DNA of 64,000 nucleotides, taken from Actinomyces respiraculi (GTDB lineage: Bacteria > Actinomycetota > Actinomycetes > Actinomycetales > Actinomycetaceae). Positions 41,904 through 50,967 of the stretch are shown here, in pieces. Every line of letters begins with the position of its first letter. The first letter of the stretch is position 1. A model generated the notes under the pieces. The model worked only from the letters and a program-made list of their open reading frames with translations, was not told the DNA's origin and did no database searches. The stretch is taken from contig NZ_CP063989.1 in NCBI RefSeq assembly GCF_014595995.2, forward strand, positions 1,798,001 to 1,862,000, written 5' to 3'. Position numbers and translations under genes: made by a program.

Positions 41904-44108
41904 ATGCCCCACAAGACCCACTCCCCCCGTACCACTGGCCGCGTCACCATGCCCATCCAGGAGGGCATCGACGACCAGATCCGCGAGCTCGTCACCGCCC
42001 TCGGTGCCGATGCCGTGCGCAACTCGGACGGCACCTGGCTGCCCGAGATCGCCTCCGAGCTCGTCGACAGGGTCTACTCGACCTACTTCCCGGCCCGTGG
42101 GGACCAGGACTGGGCCCTCGCCCACCCCGACACCCTCGTCAACCAGTACCTCATGAGCGCGCGCGTGACCGCCATGGGCCAGGGCCCGCTCACCATCGAC
42201 GTCCTCGACGGCTATTTCCGCGAGCAGTTCGTGCCCTGCTACGAGCGCGTCGAGCGCTTCTGGGAGGTCATCGACCGCACCAGTGGCGAGGTCGTGGCAC
42301 CCAGCGGCTGGAGCGTGGACGAGTCCACCGGCGTGCTCACCATCGCCGAGCCGACCCCGTGGCACGAGTACACGGTCGGCTTCCTGGCCGACCAGGTGTG
42401 GGACACGACCCAGATGTACAACTACATCACCAACGGCTGGGGCGAGACGGACCCCACCCGGGTCAAGGAGCGCCCCTACGACGTGCGCAAGAACGGCGTG
42501 TGGGAGTACGCCCAGCAGGCCCTGCGCGAGTGGCTCGAGGCCCACCCGGAGGTCGACGTCGTGCGCTTCACAACGTTCTTCTACCACTTCACCATCGCCT
42601 TCAACACGCACGGCGAGGAGAAGTTCGTCGACTGGTTCGGCTACTCCGCCTCCGTGTCTCCCGAGGCCATCGACGCCTTCGAGGCCGAGTACGGCTACGC
42701 GCTGCGCGCCGAGGACTTCATCGACGCCGGCTACTACAACAACCCCTTCCGCGTGCCGAGCCCGCGCTTCCGCGACTGGATCAGCTTCCAGTCCCGCTTC
42801 GTCGCCGACAAGGCGAAGCGGCTGGTGGACATCGCCCACGAGGCCGGCCGTGAGGCCATGATGTTCCTGGGCGACAACTGGATCGGCACCGAGCCCTTCG
42901 GCGAGCACTTCCCCTCCATCGGGCTCGACGCCGTCGTCGGCTCGGCCGGCTCGGCGGCCACGACCCGCCTCATCGCCGAGATCCCGGGCGTGCGCTACTC
43001 CGAGGTCCGCTTCCTGCCCTACTTCTTCCCGGATGTCTTCAACCACGACGGCGCAGACCCGGTCGGCCAGGCCAACGACTCCTGGCTCACCTCCCGCCGC
43101 GCCATCGTGCGCAAACCCCTGGACCGCATGGGCTACGGCGGCTACGTCTCCCTGGCCCTGGAGTTCCCGGAGTTCATTGACCGCATTACCGACATCTGCC
43201 AGGAGTTCCGCGACATCCACGAGCAGTCCGGCGGCGAGCTGCCTGAGAACGCCCCCTTCGCCGTCGGCATCCTCAACGCCTGGGGACCCCTGCGCTCCTG
43301 GCAGACACACATGGTCGCCCACGCCCTGTGGTACAAGGCCGCCTACTCCTACGTCGGCGTCATCGAGGCGCTGGCCGGCCTGCCGTTCAAAGTCCGCTTC
43401 CTGTCCTTCGACGAGGTGCGTGAGCAGGGCGTGCCCGAGGAGGTCGGCGTCCTCATCAACGCCGGTGCCGCCGGCACCTCCTACTCCGGGGGCGAGGCCT
43501 GGGCCGACGGACGCCTGGCCGAGATCCTGCGCGAGTGGGTCGCCGCCGGGCACGGCCTCATCGGTGTGGGCGAGCCCGCCGCCTACGACAAGGGCGGCTC
43601 CTTCATCCAGCTCTCGGATGTCCTGGGTGTCGACCGCGAGCGCCAGCTCACCCTCAACACGGACCGCTACCCCACCCTGGTCGAGGGCCACGTCATCACG
43701 GCGGACCTTAAGCGGGCCTCCGCCTTTGATGACGGCGAGGGCGCGGGCGGTGACGTCTACACGGTCAGCGAGCGCACGCAGGTGCTCTCCTACGACGACG
43801 GCACAGTCAAGATCGCCGCCAACGAGTTCGGCGCGGGTCGAGCGGTCTACTTCTCCGGCCTGCCGTACTCCTTCACCAACTCGCGCACCCTGCAGCGCGC
43901 CCTGTACTGGGCGGCCGGGCGCGAGGACCTGCTGAGCAGGTGGTTCACCACCCACCCGGCCACAGAGGTCGCCTGGTACCCGGGCCGGCGCAAGATGCTC
44001 GTGACCAACAACGCCTACGAGGCCGTGACGACGACGGTCCTGGGTGACGGGCGCGAGTGGCAGCTGACGCTCGAGCCCATGGGCTCGGCCTGGGTCGACG
44101 TCGACTGA
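41904..44108 (+). CDS. 1,3-beta-galactosyl-N-acetylhexosamine phosphorylase (GH112)
   Basis: Cytosolic phosphorylase (734 aa, typical) that splits galacto-N-biose or lacto-N-biose with phosphate into galactose-1-phosphate and GalNAc or GlcNAc. Recognised by the full-length match to the bifidobacterial LnpA/GnpA type: RVTMPIQEGIDDQIRELV, FFYHFTIAFNTHGEEKFVDW, and the catalytic Asp region MFLGDNWIGTEPFG. The start follows AAGGAGCACG. It stands alone: no importer, N-acetylhexosamine kinase or Leloir gene is adjacent, unlike in bifidobacteria. A strong terminator follows. Confidence 0.93.
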   Translation: MPHKTHSPRTTGRVTMPIQEGIDDQIRELVTALGADAVRNSDGTWLPEIASELVDRVYSTYFPARGDQDWALAHPDTLVNQYLMSARVTAMGQGPLTIDVLDGYFREQFVPCYERVERFWEVIDRTSGEVVAPSGWSVDESTGVLTIAEPTPWHEYTVGFLADQVWDTTQMYNYITNGWGETDPTRVKERPYDVRKNGVWEYAQQALREWLEAHPEVDVVRFTTFFYHFTIAFNTHGEEKFVDWFGYSASVSPEAIDAFEAEYGYALRAEDFIDAGYYNNPFRVPSPRFRDWISFQSRFVADKAKRLVDIAHEAGREAMMFLGDNWIGTEPFGEHFPSIGLDAVVGSAGSAATTRLIAEIPGVRYSEVRFLPYFFPDVFNHDGADPVGQANDSWLTSRRAIVRKPLDRMGYGGYVSLALEFPEFIDRITDICQEFRDIHEQSGGELPENAPFAVGILNAWGPLRSWQTHMVAHALWYKAAYSYVGVIEALAGLPFKVRFLSFDEVREQGVPEEVGVLINAGAAGTSYSGGEAWADGRLAEILREWVAAGHGLIGVGEPAAYDKGGSFIQLSDVLGVDRERQLTLNTDRYPTLVEGHVITADLKRASAFDDGEGAGGDVYTVSERTQVLSYDDGTVKIAANEFGAGRAVYFSGLPYSFTNSRTLQRALYWAAGREDLLSRWFTTHPATEVAWYPGRRKMLVTNNAYEAVTTTVLGDGREWQLTLEPMGSAWVDVD

Positions 44109-44196
44109 CCCATCCGGGCACGTCGCGCCACCGCGGTGCCCCCACAACGCCGTCGGCACAGCAGCCCGCCGCAACGCCGTCGGCACCGCAGCGCTC

Positions 44197-44233
44197 AGGG
44201 CCGGGCACCACGATCCGTATGGTGCCCGGCCCT
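44197..44233 (+). terminator. Terminator after the GH112 gene
   Basis: A perfect 14-bp stem (44197-44210 with 44220-44233) with a 9-nt loop, 89 nt after the phosphorylase stop. No long T-tract, but the strength and position suggest it ends that transcript before the next operon. The gap up to 44417 shows no gene; it should contain the promoter of the glycosyltransferase operon. Confidence 0.7.
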
Positions 44234-44417
44234 GTGCCGTACCTCACCCGACGCGGCCTCATTCCGCGGTTTCTCCTGTCTCAGGAGTCCAGGAGGCACA
44301 CCTTAAGAGCTCTCTCATTCTGACCTCATCGTGACCTTGACCGATCTCGGGATCGTCTGAACAGGCCCCCCTGTGGGGTCCACCCGCCACCAACCCGGTC
44401 GATCACCAGGAGGCACC

Positions 44418-45611
44418 ATGAGCGCCGCGCCCATCAGAGTGATGCTCTACAGCCACGACGCACAGGGACTGGGCCACCTGCGTCGCAACCTCGCCCTGGC
44501 CCACCACCTGTCCCAGCACCTCCCCGAGCTCGCCCAGGCTCCGGTCACCGGCCTGCTCGTCGCGGGGCTGACGCCCGGCGAGGGCTTCGAGGTGCCCGAC
44601 GGCTTCGACTGGCTCGTGCTTCCCGGCATCGTCAAGTCACCCGACGGCTACCAGCCCCGGCGCCTGAACTCGACGCGTGCCCAGCTGCGCCACCTGCGCT
44701 CCCAGGTGATCGAGGCGGCCCTGATCTCCTTCGCCCCCGACCTGTTCATCATCGACCGCCACCCCTACGGCGTGCGCCAGGAGCTGCTGGAGCCGCTGCG
44801 GGCGCTCCGGCGCCACCACCCCGACACCCGTGTGGTCCTGGGGCTGCGCGAGGTCCTGGACCACCCGGCCACCATGGAGCGCGAGTGGGCCAACCTCGGC
44901 CCGAGCCAGCAGCTGCGCGAGCTCGTCGACCAGGTGTGGGTCTACGGCGACCCCACCGTGCACGACCTCACGAGCACCGGGGAGGGCCCGATGGTCCTGG
45001 CCGACCGGATGCGCTTCACCGGTTACCTGTCGCTCGGCAAGCGCGCCGTCGATTTCTCGGGCACCAGTTCCGTGCAGGTGCCCGGCCTCTTCGTGCTCAC
45101 CACGGCCGGCGGGGGCTCGGACGCGCTGCCGCTGCTCCTGCAGTCCGCCGCCATGGAGCCGCCCGCGGGGCACCAGCACATCGTCGTCTGCGGGCCCCAG
45201 CTCAGTGAACCGGACGTCGCGCAGGTCGCCCGGGTCGCCGGGCCGCGCACCCGGGTCCTGAGGACCTGGCCGGGGCTGAGCCATCACGTCAACGAGGCTG
45301 CGGCCGTCATCTCCATGGGCGGCTACAACACCGTGTGCGAGATCCTGTCGACCTCGGTCCCCTCCCTCATCGTGCCCCGAGAGACGCCCCGCCTCGAGCA
45401 GCTCATCCGGGCGCGCTCCCTGGAGCGCTGCGGCGCCGTTGAGGTGCTGCGCTTCTCGGAGATGACCCCTGCGGCACTGGGACAGTGGGCGGCCTCGGCT
45501 GTCGGCCGGACCGTCAACCGTGAGCGCATCGATCTTGCCGGCCTGTCCACCGTGCCGCTGCTGGCGCACGAGCTGCTCGCCGAGGACGTTGAGGAGGGGC
45601 GGGCAGCATGA
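44418..45611 (+). CDS. MurG-like (GT28-type) glycosyltransferase
   Basis: A 397-aa protein with N-terminal VMLYSHDAQGLGHLRRNLALA and a C-terminal nucleotide-sugar domain with TTAGGGSD, and VISMGGYNTVCEILSTSVPS like the MurG/GT28 donor site. No membrane segment; probably peripheral on the inner membrane. It is the first gene of a nine-gene plus-strand operon; ATG follows CAGGAGGCACC and its end overlaps the next start by 4 nt. The acceptor and donor are unknown; a UDP-sugar donor is likely, and a UDP-glucuronate source is encoded at 52045. Confidence 0.85.
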   Translation: MSAAPIRVMLYSHDAQGLGHLRRNLALAHHLSQHLPELAQAPVTGLLVAGLTPGEGFEVPDGFDWLVLPGIVKSPDGYQPRRLNSTRAQLRHLRSQVIEAALISFAPDLFIIDRHPYGVRQELLEPLRALRRHHPDTRVVLGLREVLDHPATMEREWANLGPSQQLRELVDQVWVYGDPTVHDLTSTGEGPMVLADRMRFTGYLSLGKRAVDFSGTSSVQVPGLFVLTTAGGGSDALPLLLQSAAMEPPAGHQHIVVCGPQLSEPDVAQVARVAGPRTRVLRTWPGLSHHVNEAAAVISMGGYNTVCEILSTSVPSLIVPRETPRLEQLIRARSLERCGAVEVLRFSEMTPAALGQWAASAVGRTVNRERIDLAGLSTVPLLAHELLAEDVEEGRAA

Positions 45612-46816
45612 CCCGCATCGGCTACGTCCTCAAGGTCTACCCCCGCTTCTCTGAGACCTTCATCGTCACCGAAATGCTGGCGCGCGAGGCACTGGGCGAC
45701 GACCTGTCCGTCTACGCCCTGCGTCCCACCACCGACAGCCGCTTCCACCCCGAGATCGCACGCGTGCAGGCACGCGTGAGGTGGATCAGTCGCCCTTGGA
45801 AGGGCATCGAGATGTGGGAGCAGATGGCCCAGTGCCTCGACGGTGACGACCTCGACCGCTTCGCGCAGATCCTTCCGGCGCTACTCACCCTGCCCGGGGA
45901 CGAGGTCGCCCAGGGCCTGGAGCTGGCCCGTCAGGTGCGGGCCGACGGCATCGAGCACCTGCACGCCCACTTCGCCTCCCTGGCGGGGCGGATGGCGTGG
46001 ATCGCCTCCTCGCTCACAGACGTGCCCTACACCGTCACCACCCACGCCAAGGACATCTTCCACGAGTCGGTGGACCCGACATGGCTGCGGCGCATCTGCG
46101 TCGACGCCGACCGGGTCATCGCCATCAGCAGGTACAACGAGGAGTTCCTCAACCGGCTTCTCGCGGGAAGCCGGGCACGCATCAGCCTGCGCCACAACGC
46201 CCTCGAGCTCGACCGCTTCCCCTACCGCGACCCCGAGCCCCCGACCACGCCGCTGCGGGTGTGCGCGGTGGGCAGGCTCGTCGTCAAGAAGGGCTTCGCC
46301 GACCTCGTCCGGGCGACGCGGATCCTCGTCGACGATGGCGTGCCGGTGCACGTGGACATCGCCGGTGAGGGCGATGAGTACCAGGCACTGCGTGAGCAGA
46401 TCCGCTCGCTGGAGCTGACGGAGCACGTGCGCCTGCTGGGGCCCATGACCCAGCAGGAGGTACGCACCCTACTGGCCCGCTCCGACGTCTTCGCCGCCCC
46501 CTGCGTCGAGGCGCCCGACGGCAACCTCGACGGCCTTCCCACGGTCGTGCTGGAGTCCATGGCCTGCGGGACCCCCGTGGTGGCCACCGCCGTGTCGGGT
46601 CTGCCCGAGGTGGTGCGCGACGGCGAGACGGGCGTGCTCCTGCCCCCGGGCGTGCCCAAGGAACTGGCCCGTGCGCTGCGTGACATCGCCTCCGGAGCCA
46701 CCGACACCCGTCGGCTGGCCCGGGCCGCCCGTAGCCTCATCGAGCAGCAGTTCGACTCACGTCACCAGGCCGCGGTCCTGTCAGGCTGGCAGGCACCGGG
46801 ACGACAGGGGCGATGA
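45608..46816 (+). CDS. GT4-family glycosyltransferase
   Basis: A 402-aa retaining glycosyltransferase. N-terminal KVYPRFSETFIVTEML is the WsaF/colanic-acid type start; HAHFASLAGRMAWIASSL, VGRLVVKKGFADLVRATRIL and DGLPTVVLESMACGTPVVATAVSGLPEVV mark the GT-B donor domain with its E-x7-E-like pattern. It overlaps the genes on both sides by 4 nt, so production is coupled. Predicted to add a sugar to an exported glycan or glycolipid. Confidence 0.92.
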   Translation: MTRIGYVLKVYPRFSETFIVTEMLAREALGDDLSVYALRPTTDSRFHPEIARVQARVRWISRPWKGIEMWEQMAQCLDGDDLDRFAQILPALLTLPGDEVAQGLELARQVRADGIEHLHAHFASLAGRMAWIASSLTDVPYTVTTHAKDIFHESVDPTWLRRICVDADRVIAISRYNEEFLNRLLAGSRARISLRHNALELDRFPYRDPEPPTTPLRVCAVGRLVVKKGFADLVRATRILVDDGVPVHVDIAGEGDEYQALREQIRSLELTEHVRLLGPMTQQEVRTLLARSDVFAAPCVEAPDGNLDGLPTVVLESMACGTPVVATAVSGLPEVVRDGETGVLLPPGVPKELARALRDIASGATDTRRLARAARSLIEQQFDSRHQAAVLSGWQAPGRQGR

Positions 46817-47976
46817 GCATGCGTATCGCCTACGTCTGCACAGACCCCGGCATCCCGGTCTTCGGCACCAAGGGCGCCTCGGTGCACGTCCAGGAGGTCA
46901 TCCGCGAGATGCGCGCCCGGGGCCACGAGGTGACCCTCTACACGGCCCGCACCGGCACGCACCGTCCCGCCGATCTCGCCGACCTCACGGTGCACACGGT
47001 GCCGGTCCGCGCCAACGACCCGGCCTCACGCGAGCACTGCCAGCTGGAGGTCTCCCACCGGATCGCCCAGATGGTGCGCGATCAGGGGACGGACATGGTC
47101 TACGAGCGCTACTCGCTGTTCAGCGCGGCGCTGGCCGAGATCACCCCGTCGTTGGGCGTCCCCGGTGTCCTGGAGGTCAACTCCCCTCTCATCGACGAGC
47201 AGCGCCGCCACCGTCACCTGGCGGACGAGGCCCTGGCCTGGGAGCTGTTGCGCCTGCAGGTCACCGGCGCGACCAGCACCGTGTGCGTCTCCGACCCGGT
47301 GGCCCAGTGGGTGCGTGACGCCCTGACCCGGGCTGGCCACGCCCCGGGTAGTGACCCGGCCGGGCGCGTGCGCACCGTCCCCAACGGGGTGAGCGTGCGA
47401 CGCATCCAGCCCCAGCCCGAGGACCCCGAGCGGGTCGTCGTGACCTTCGTGGGCACCCTCAAGCCGTGGCACGGGGTGGCCGACCTCCTGGAGGCAGCGA
47501 GCCTGTCCCACGGAGGATGGCAGCTGCGCGTGCTGGGTGACGGACCCGAGATGACCTCCCTCACGCAGCGGGCGGCCACGCTTGGGGTGGAGGTTGACAT
47601 GCGCGGCGCCATCGCGCCCGAGCTCATGCCCGCCCACCTGGCCGGCTCGGCCATCGGCGTCGCCCCCTACCCGGACCTGGGTGGGCAGGAGCAGCAGTAC
47701 TTCTCCCCCCTCAAGGTGCTGGAGTACATGGCGGCCGGGCTCGCCGTGGTCGCCTCCGACGTCGGACAGGTTCTACAGCTCGTAGGTGACGCGGGCGTCC
47801 TCGTGCCGCCCTCGGACCCGCAGGCACTGGCCGAGGCGCTCGACGCTCTGGCGGCGGACCCTGCCAGGCGCAGCGACCTGGGACGGCGTGCACGCCGTCA
47901 CGCCGTCGAGGCGCACTCCTGGAGCTCTGTGGTGCGCACCATCCTCGAACCCGTGGAGACCACCCGTGAGCAGTGA
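46813..47976 (+). CDS. GT4-family glycosyltransferase
   Basis: A 387-aa GT-B enzyme, diverged from the preceding one. N-terminal RIAYVCTDPGIPVFGTKGASVHVQEV, VYERYSLFSAAL, and donor-site VTFVGTLKPWHGVADLLEAA and SPLKVLEYMAAGLAVVASDVG. It overlaps the preceding gene by 4 nt and the ABC exporter start by 11 nt. The KPWHG and PLK-EYMAAGLA motifs resemble mannosyl- or glucosyltransferases of exported glycans; the sugar is not known. Confidence 0.9.
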   Translation: MSMRIAYVCTDPGIPVFGTKGASVHVQEVIREMRARGHEVTLYTARTGTHRPADLADLTVHTVPVRANDPASREHCQLEVSHRIAQMVRDQGTDMVYERYSLFSAALAEITPSLGVPGVLEVNSPLIDEQRRHRHLADEALAWELLRLQVTGATSTVCVSDPVAQWVRDALTRAGHAPGSDPAGRVRTVPNGVSVRRIQPQPEDPERVVVTFVGTLKPWHGVADLLEAASLSHGGWQLRVLGDGPEMTSLTQRAATLGVEVDMRGAIAPELMPAHLAGSAIGVAPYPDLGGQEQQYFSPLKVLEYMAAGLAVVASDVGQVLQLVGDAGVLVPPSDPQALAEALDALAADPARRSDLGRRARRHAVEAHSWSSVVRTILEPVETTREQ

Positions 47977-49828
47977 CGACGTCATCGGGGGCGGGACCCA
48001 GGAGGCCCCTCACTCCCAGCCGAGCGGCCGCGAGCCCTCGGCGCTGCGACAGACCCTGAGCCTCATCCGGCCCGACGCCGCCCCGCACTGGCGTCTCATG
48101 CTCGGCGGCACCGCCGCGCTCCTGGCAGAGGTCGGCTTCCGCGCCCTCGAGCCCTGGCCCATGAAGATGGTCGTCGACTTCGTCGTCGACTCCCTGGGCG
48201 CCCGCACCGGCATCACCTCGGCCGGCATCGGGCTGCTGCTCGCGCTGGGCACCGCCCAGGTGGCGGTCGTGGCGGCACGCGCCCTGTTCAACTACATGGC
48301 GACCCTGGCCTTCACGCTCGTGGGCTCGCGCACCTCCGCCTCCTTGCGGGCGCGGGCCTTCCGCCACGTCCAGGGCCTGTCGCAGCAGTTCCACGCCCGC
48401 AACCGCAGCGCCGACACCGTCCAGCGTCTCGTCTCGGACGTCAACCGTATGCAGGAGGTGGCGGTGACCGCGGGCCTGCCCCTGGCGGCCAACGTCCTGA
48501 CCCTGCTCGTCATGCTCATCGTCATGGTCGTGCTCGACCCGCTGCTGGCCACCGTCGTGCTCCTGGCGGTGGGGGTCTTCACCCTGACGTCCTCGGGCAG
48601 CTCCAAGCGGATCACAGCCGCCTCCCGGCGCAGCCGACGCTCCGAGGGCAACCTGGCCAACACCGCCCAGGAGGCCCTCGGCGCCATCAAGGTGGTCCAG
48701 GCCTACGGGCTTGAGCCCCTCCTGCAGGAGCGCTTCAGCGGCGTCAACACGACCTCTTTGCGCGAAGGAGTCCAGTCCCGGCGCATCGCAGCGCGCCTGG
48801 AGCGTCGCACCGACGTCATCGTGGGAGTGGCGGCTGCCGTCGTCATGATCGGGGGCGGGCTGCGCGTCCTTCAGGGTGCCATGACGCCGGGAGACCTGGT
48901 GCTGTTCACCACCTACCTGCGCACCACCATGAAGCCCCTGCGGGACATGGCCAAGTACACCGGTCGTATCTCCCGGGCCACCGCCTCAGGGGAGCGTGTC
49001 GCCGCCCTCATGGCCATCAAGCCCGAGATCGTCTCACCGCAGCAGGGCTTCATGCTGCACAACGTGCGGGGCATGCTGCGCTTCGACGGAGTCAGGGCAG
49101 CCTACGAGGGCACCGAGGTGCTGCACGGCATCAGCCTGACCGTCCGCCCCGGTGAGCACGTGGCACTGGTCGGTCCCTCGGGATCGGGTAAGTCAACGCT
49201 CGCCTCCCTTGTGGTACGGGCCATGGACCCCACTGCGGGCACCGTGAGCCTCGATGGCCAGCCACTGACGGAACTGAGCCTGAGCCACCTGCGGGCCCAG
49301 GTCTCGGTGCTGCACCAGGAGGCGGTCCTGCTCACCGGCAGCATCAGGGAGAACATCCGGCTCTCACGCCCTGACGCGAGCGACTGGGAGGTCGAGCAGG
49401 CGGCGCGTGCAGCCTTCGCCCACGACTTCATCTGCTCGCTGCCCGAGGGCTACGACACCTCGGTCGGTGAGAGGGGCGGGACCCTGTCCGGCGGCCAGCG
49501 CCAGCGCGTGGCGATCGCCCGGGCCCTGCTGAGGGACTCCAGGATCGTCGTGCTCGACGAGGCCACGACGGGGCTGGACCCCGACGCCGCCCTGGTCGTT
49601 CTCGACGCCATCGACCGCCTCGTCGAGGGCCGCACCACCCTGACCGTCACTCACGACCCGCAGGCGGCGCTGCGCGCCGACCGCGTCGTATGGCTCCAGG
49701 ACGGCAGGATCCTCATGGACGGCACCCCCGACAGGCTGCTGGCGTCCTCGGCGGAGTTCCGCTCCTGGGCCGGGACGACACCCACCGCCGCCCCGCGCGC
49801 CCTCACACGCGTGGAGGGCCGAGCATGA
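47966..49828 (+). CDS. ABC exporter, fused membrane and ATPase domains
   Basis: Type I exporter half-transporter (620 aa) expected to act as a homodimer. Six hydrophobic segments in residues about 40-330 are followed by an ATPase with Walker A GPSGSGKST, signature LSGGQRQR and Walker B IVVLDEATTG. GTG at 47966 is preferred because it lies inside the previous gene's end (11-nt overlap) and puts the first membrane segment at the normal distance; earlier codons overlap the glycosyltransferase in another frame. It likely flips or exports the glycan or glycolipid built by the three upstream enzymes. Confidence 0.92.
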   Translation: MSSDDVIGGGTQEAPHSQPSGREPSALRQTLSLIRPDAAPHWRLMLGGTAALLAEVGFRALEPWPMKMVVDFVVDSLGARTGITSAGIGLLLALGTAQVAVVAARALFNYMATLAFTLVGSRTSASLRARAFRHVQGLSQQFHARNRSADTVQRLVSDVNRMQEVAVTAGLPLAANVLTLLVMLIVMVVLDPLLATVVLLAVGVFTLTSSGSSKRITAASRRSRRSEGNLANTAQEALGAIKVVQAYGLEPLLQERFSGVNTTSLREGVQSRRIAARLERRTDVIVGVAAAVVMIGGGLRVLQGAMTPGDLVLFTTYLRTTMKPLRDMAKYTGRISRATASGERVAALMAIKPEIVSPQQGFMLHNVRGMLRFDGVRAAYEGTEVLHGISLTVRPGEHVALVGPSGSGKSTLASLVVRAMDPTAGTVSLDGQPLTELSLSHLRAQVSVLHQEAVLLTGSIRENIRLSRPDASDWEVEQAARAAFAHDFICSLPEGYDTSVGERGGTLSGGQRQRVAIARALLRDSRIVVLDEATTGLDPDAALVVLDAIDRLVEGRTTLTVTHDPQAALRADRVVWLQDGRILMDGTPDRLLASSAEFRSWAGTTPTAAPRALTRVEGRA

Positions 49829-50967
49829 GCGCCCCGGTGGCCGGCGTCCTGAGGACCGTGCTGGACGCCGACGCCCTGAGCGAGCTGGTCAGCCGACCTG
49901 TGCGCGCCGTGCGGCTGCGAGTCAAGCCCGAGGTCTCCCTCCTCATGGCCCTGGCGGAGCGCGACTCGGGCCGCACCGCCGGCTGGGCCCGGGTCCTGTG
50001 GCCCGTCTCCGCCTCCAAGGCCACCGAGGTCCGGCTGCGCGCCGAGCGCTACGGGCAGCAGGTGCTCACCCGCACGCTGCCCGACGGGCTCATCCTCCAG
50101 GCAGGCCCCGAGCTCGCCGATCCCAAGCTCGCCGACCATTTGGGCCGTGCCCGCGAGCGCGGGCTGCTGGCAGGTATCGCCCCCGAGGCGGTGCTGCGTT
50201 ACAACCCGGCGCGGCGCCTGGTGCTGCGCACCGCAGACGGGGTGTTGCGCGTGCGCACCGGCGGCGGACACCGCATCGATCAGATCCACCGCGCCGTCGG
50301 CATGGTCGTCCCCGTGCCACGGCTCATCGACCTGGGTGGGTCCTGGGACCCCGAGCACTACAGCCTTCAGGAGCTGTGCGGCCGCACCGACCTGGAGCAG
50401 TCGCCGAGCCAGGAGGACACCCGCCGGGCCGGAGCCCTGCTCGCCCAGTTGCACGCCTCCACGTCCTCACTGCCCGACGACGTGCGTGCCGGGCTGCGAA
50501 GCGCTCCTGTCTCAGCCGAGGCGCTCGTGCGGATCCACGCCCAGGTCCTTGAGCCCCTGGCCCCCGCGCTGGCCCGCAGGACCCGCGCACTCGTCGCCGT
50601 GCTGCCGACGCGGCTCGAGGGAGCACCGGTCCTCATCCACGGCGACGCCTCCCCGGACCAGTTCCTCAGGGACCCGGCCAGCCGGTCCCTGTGGCTGACC
50701 GACTTCGACCGGGCCCGGCTCGCTCCGGCCGCCGTCGACCTGGGCTCCTACCTGGCCGTCTGCCCGCCGGAGACGGGCACCGCCCTGCTGGAGGGATATC
50801 AGCAGGAGGCCGGGCGGGTACCGGACAGGCGGCCGCTGCACGCCGCCACCGTCCTGGCCGAGCTCTCGCGCCTGACTGAGCCGCTGCGGCACGCGGACCC
50901 GGCCTGGGCCGACGCCATCAGTGTCCGGCTCTCACGTCTGGAGGACACGGGAGGGCAGCGGGCATGA
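49825..50967 (+). CDS. APH/choline-kinase-like phosphotransferase, first of a pair
   Basis: A 380-aa kinase-fold protein. Catalytic loop VLIHGDASPDQFL and metal-binding LWLTDFDRARLA follow the Brenner and DFG-like patterns, but the usual Asn of the loop is Gln. ATGA overlap with the ABC gene. The substrate is not known; in this operon a sugar, a lipid-linked sugar or a hydroxylated head group is more likely than an antibiotic. Resistance by aminoglycoside phosphorylation is unlikely given the operon. Confidence 0.82.
   Translation: MSAPVAGVLRTVLDADALSELVSRPVRAVRLRVKPEVSLLMALAERDSGRTAGWARVLWPVSASKATEVRLRAERYGQQVLTRTLPDGLILQAGPELADPKLADHLGRARERGLLAGIAPEAVLRYNPARRLVLRTADGVLRVRTGGGHRIDQIHRAVGMVVPVPRLIDLGGSWDPEHYSLQELCGRTDLEQSPSQEDTRRAGALLAQLHASTSSLPDDVRAGLRSAPVSAEALVRIHAQVLEPLAPALARRTRALVAVLPTRLEGAPVLIHGDASPDQFLRDPASRSLWLTDFDRARLAPAAVDLGSYLAVCPPETGTALLEGYQQEAGRVPDRRPLHAATVLAELSRLTEPLRHADPAWADAISVRLSRLEDTGGQRA

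Noticed and set aside
41805-44186. A 793-codon minus-strand frame opposite the GH112 gene
   Set aside because: The opposite strand encodes a full-length phosphorylase with its active-site motif; the antisense product is low-complexity.
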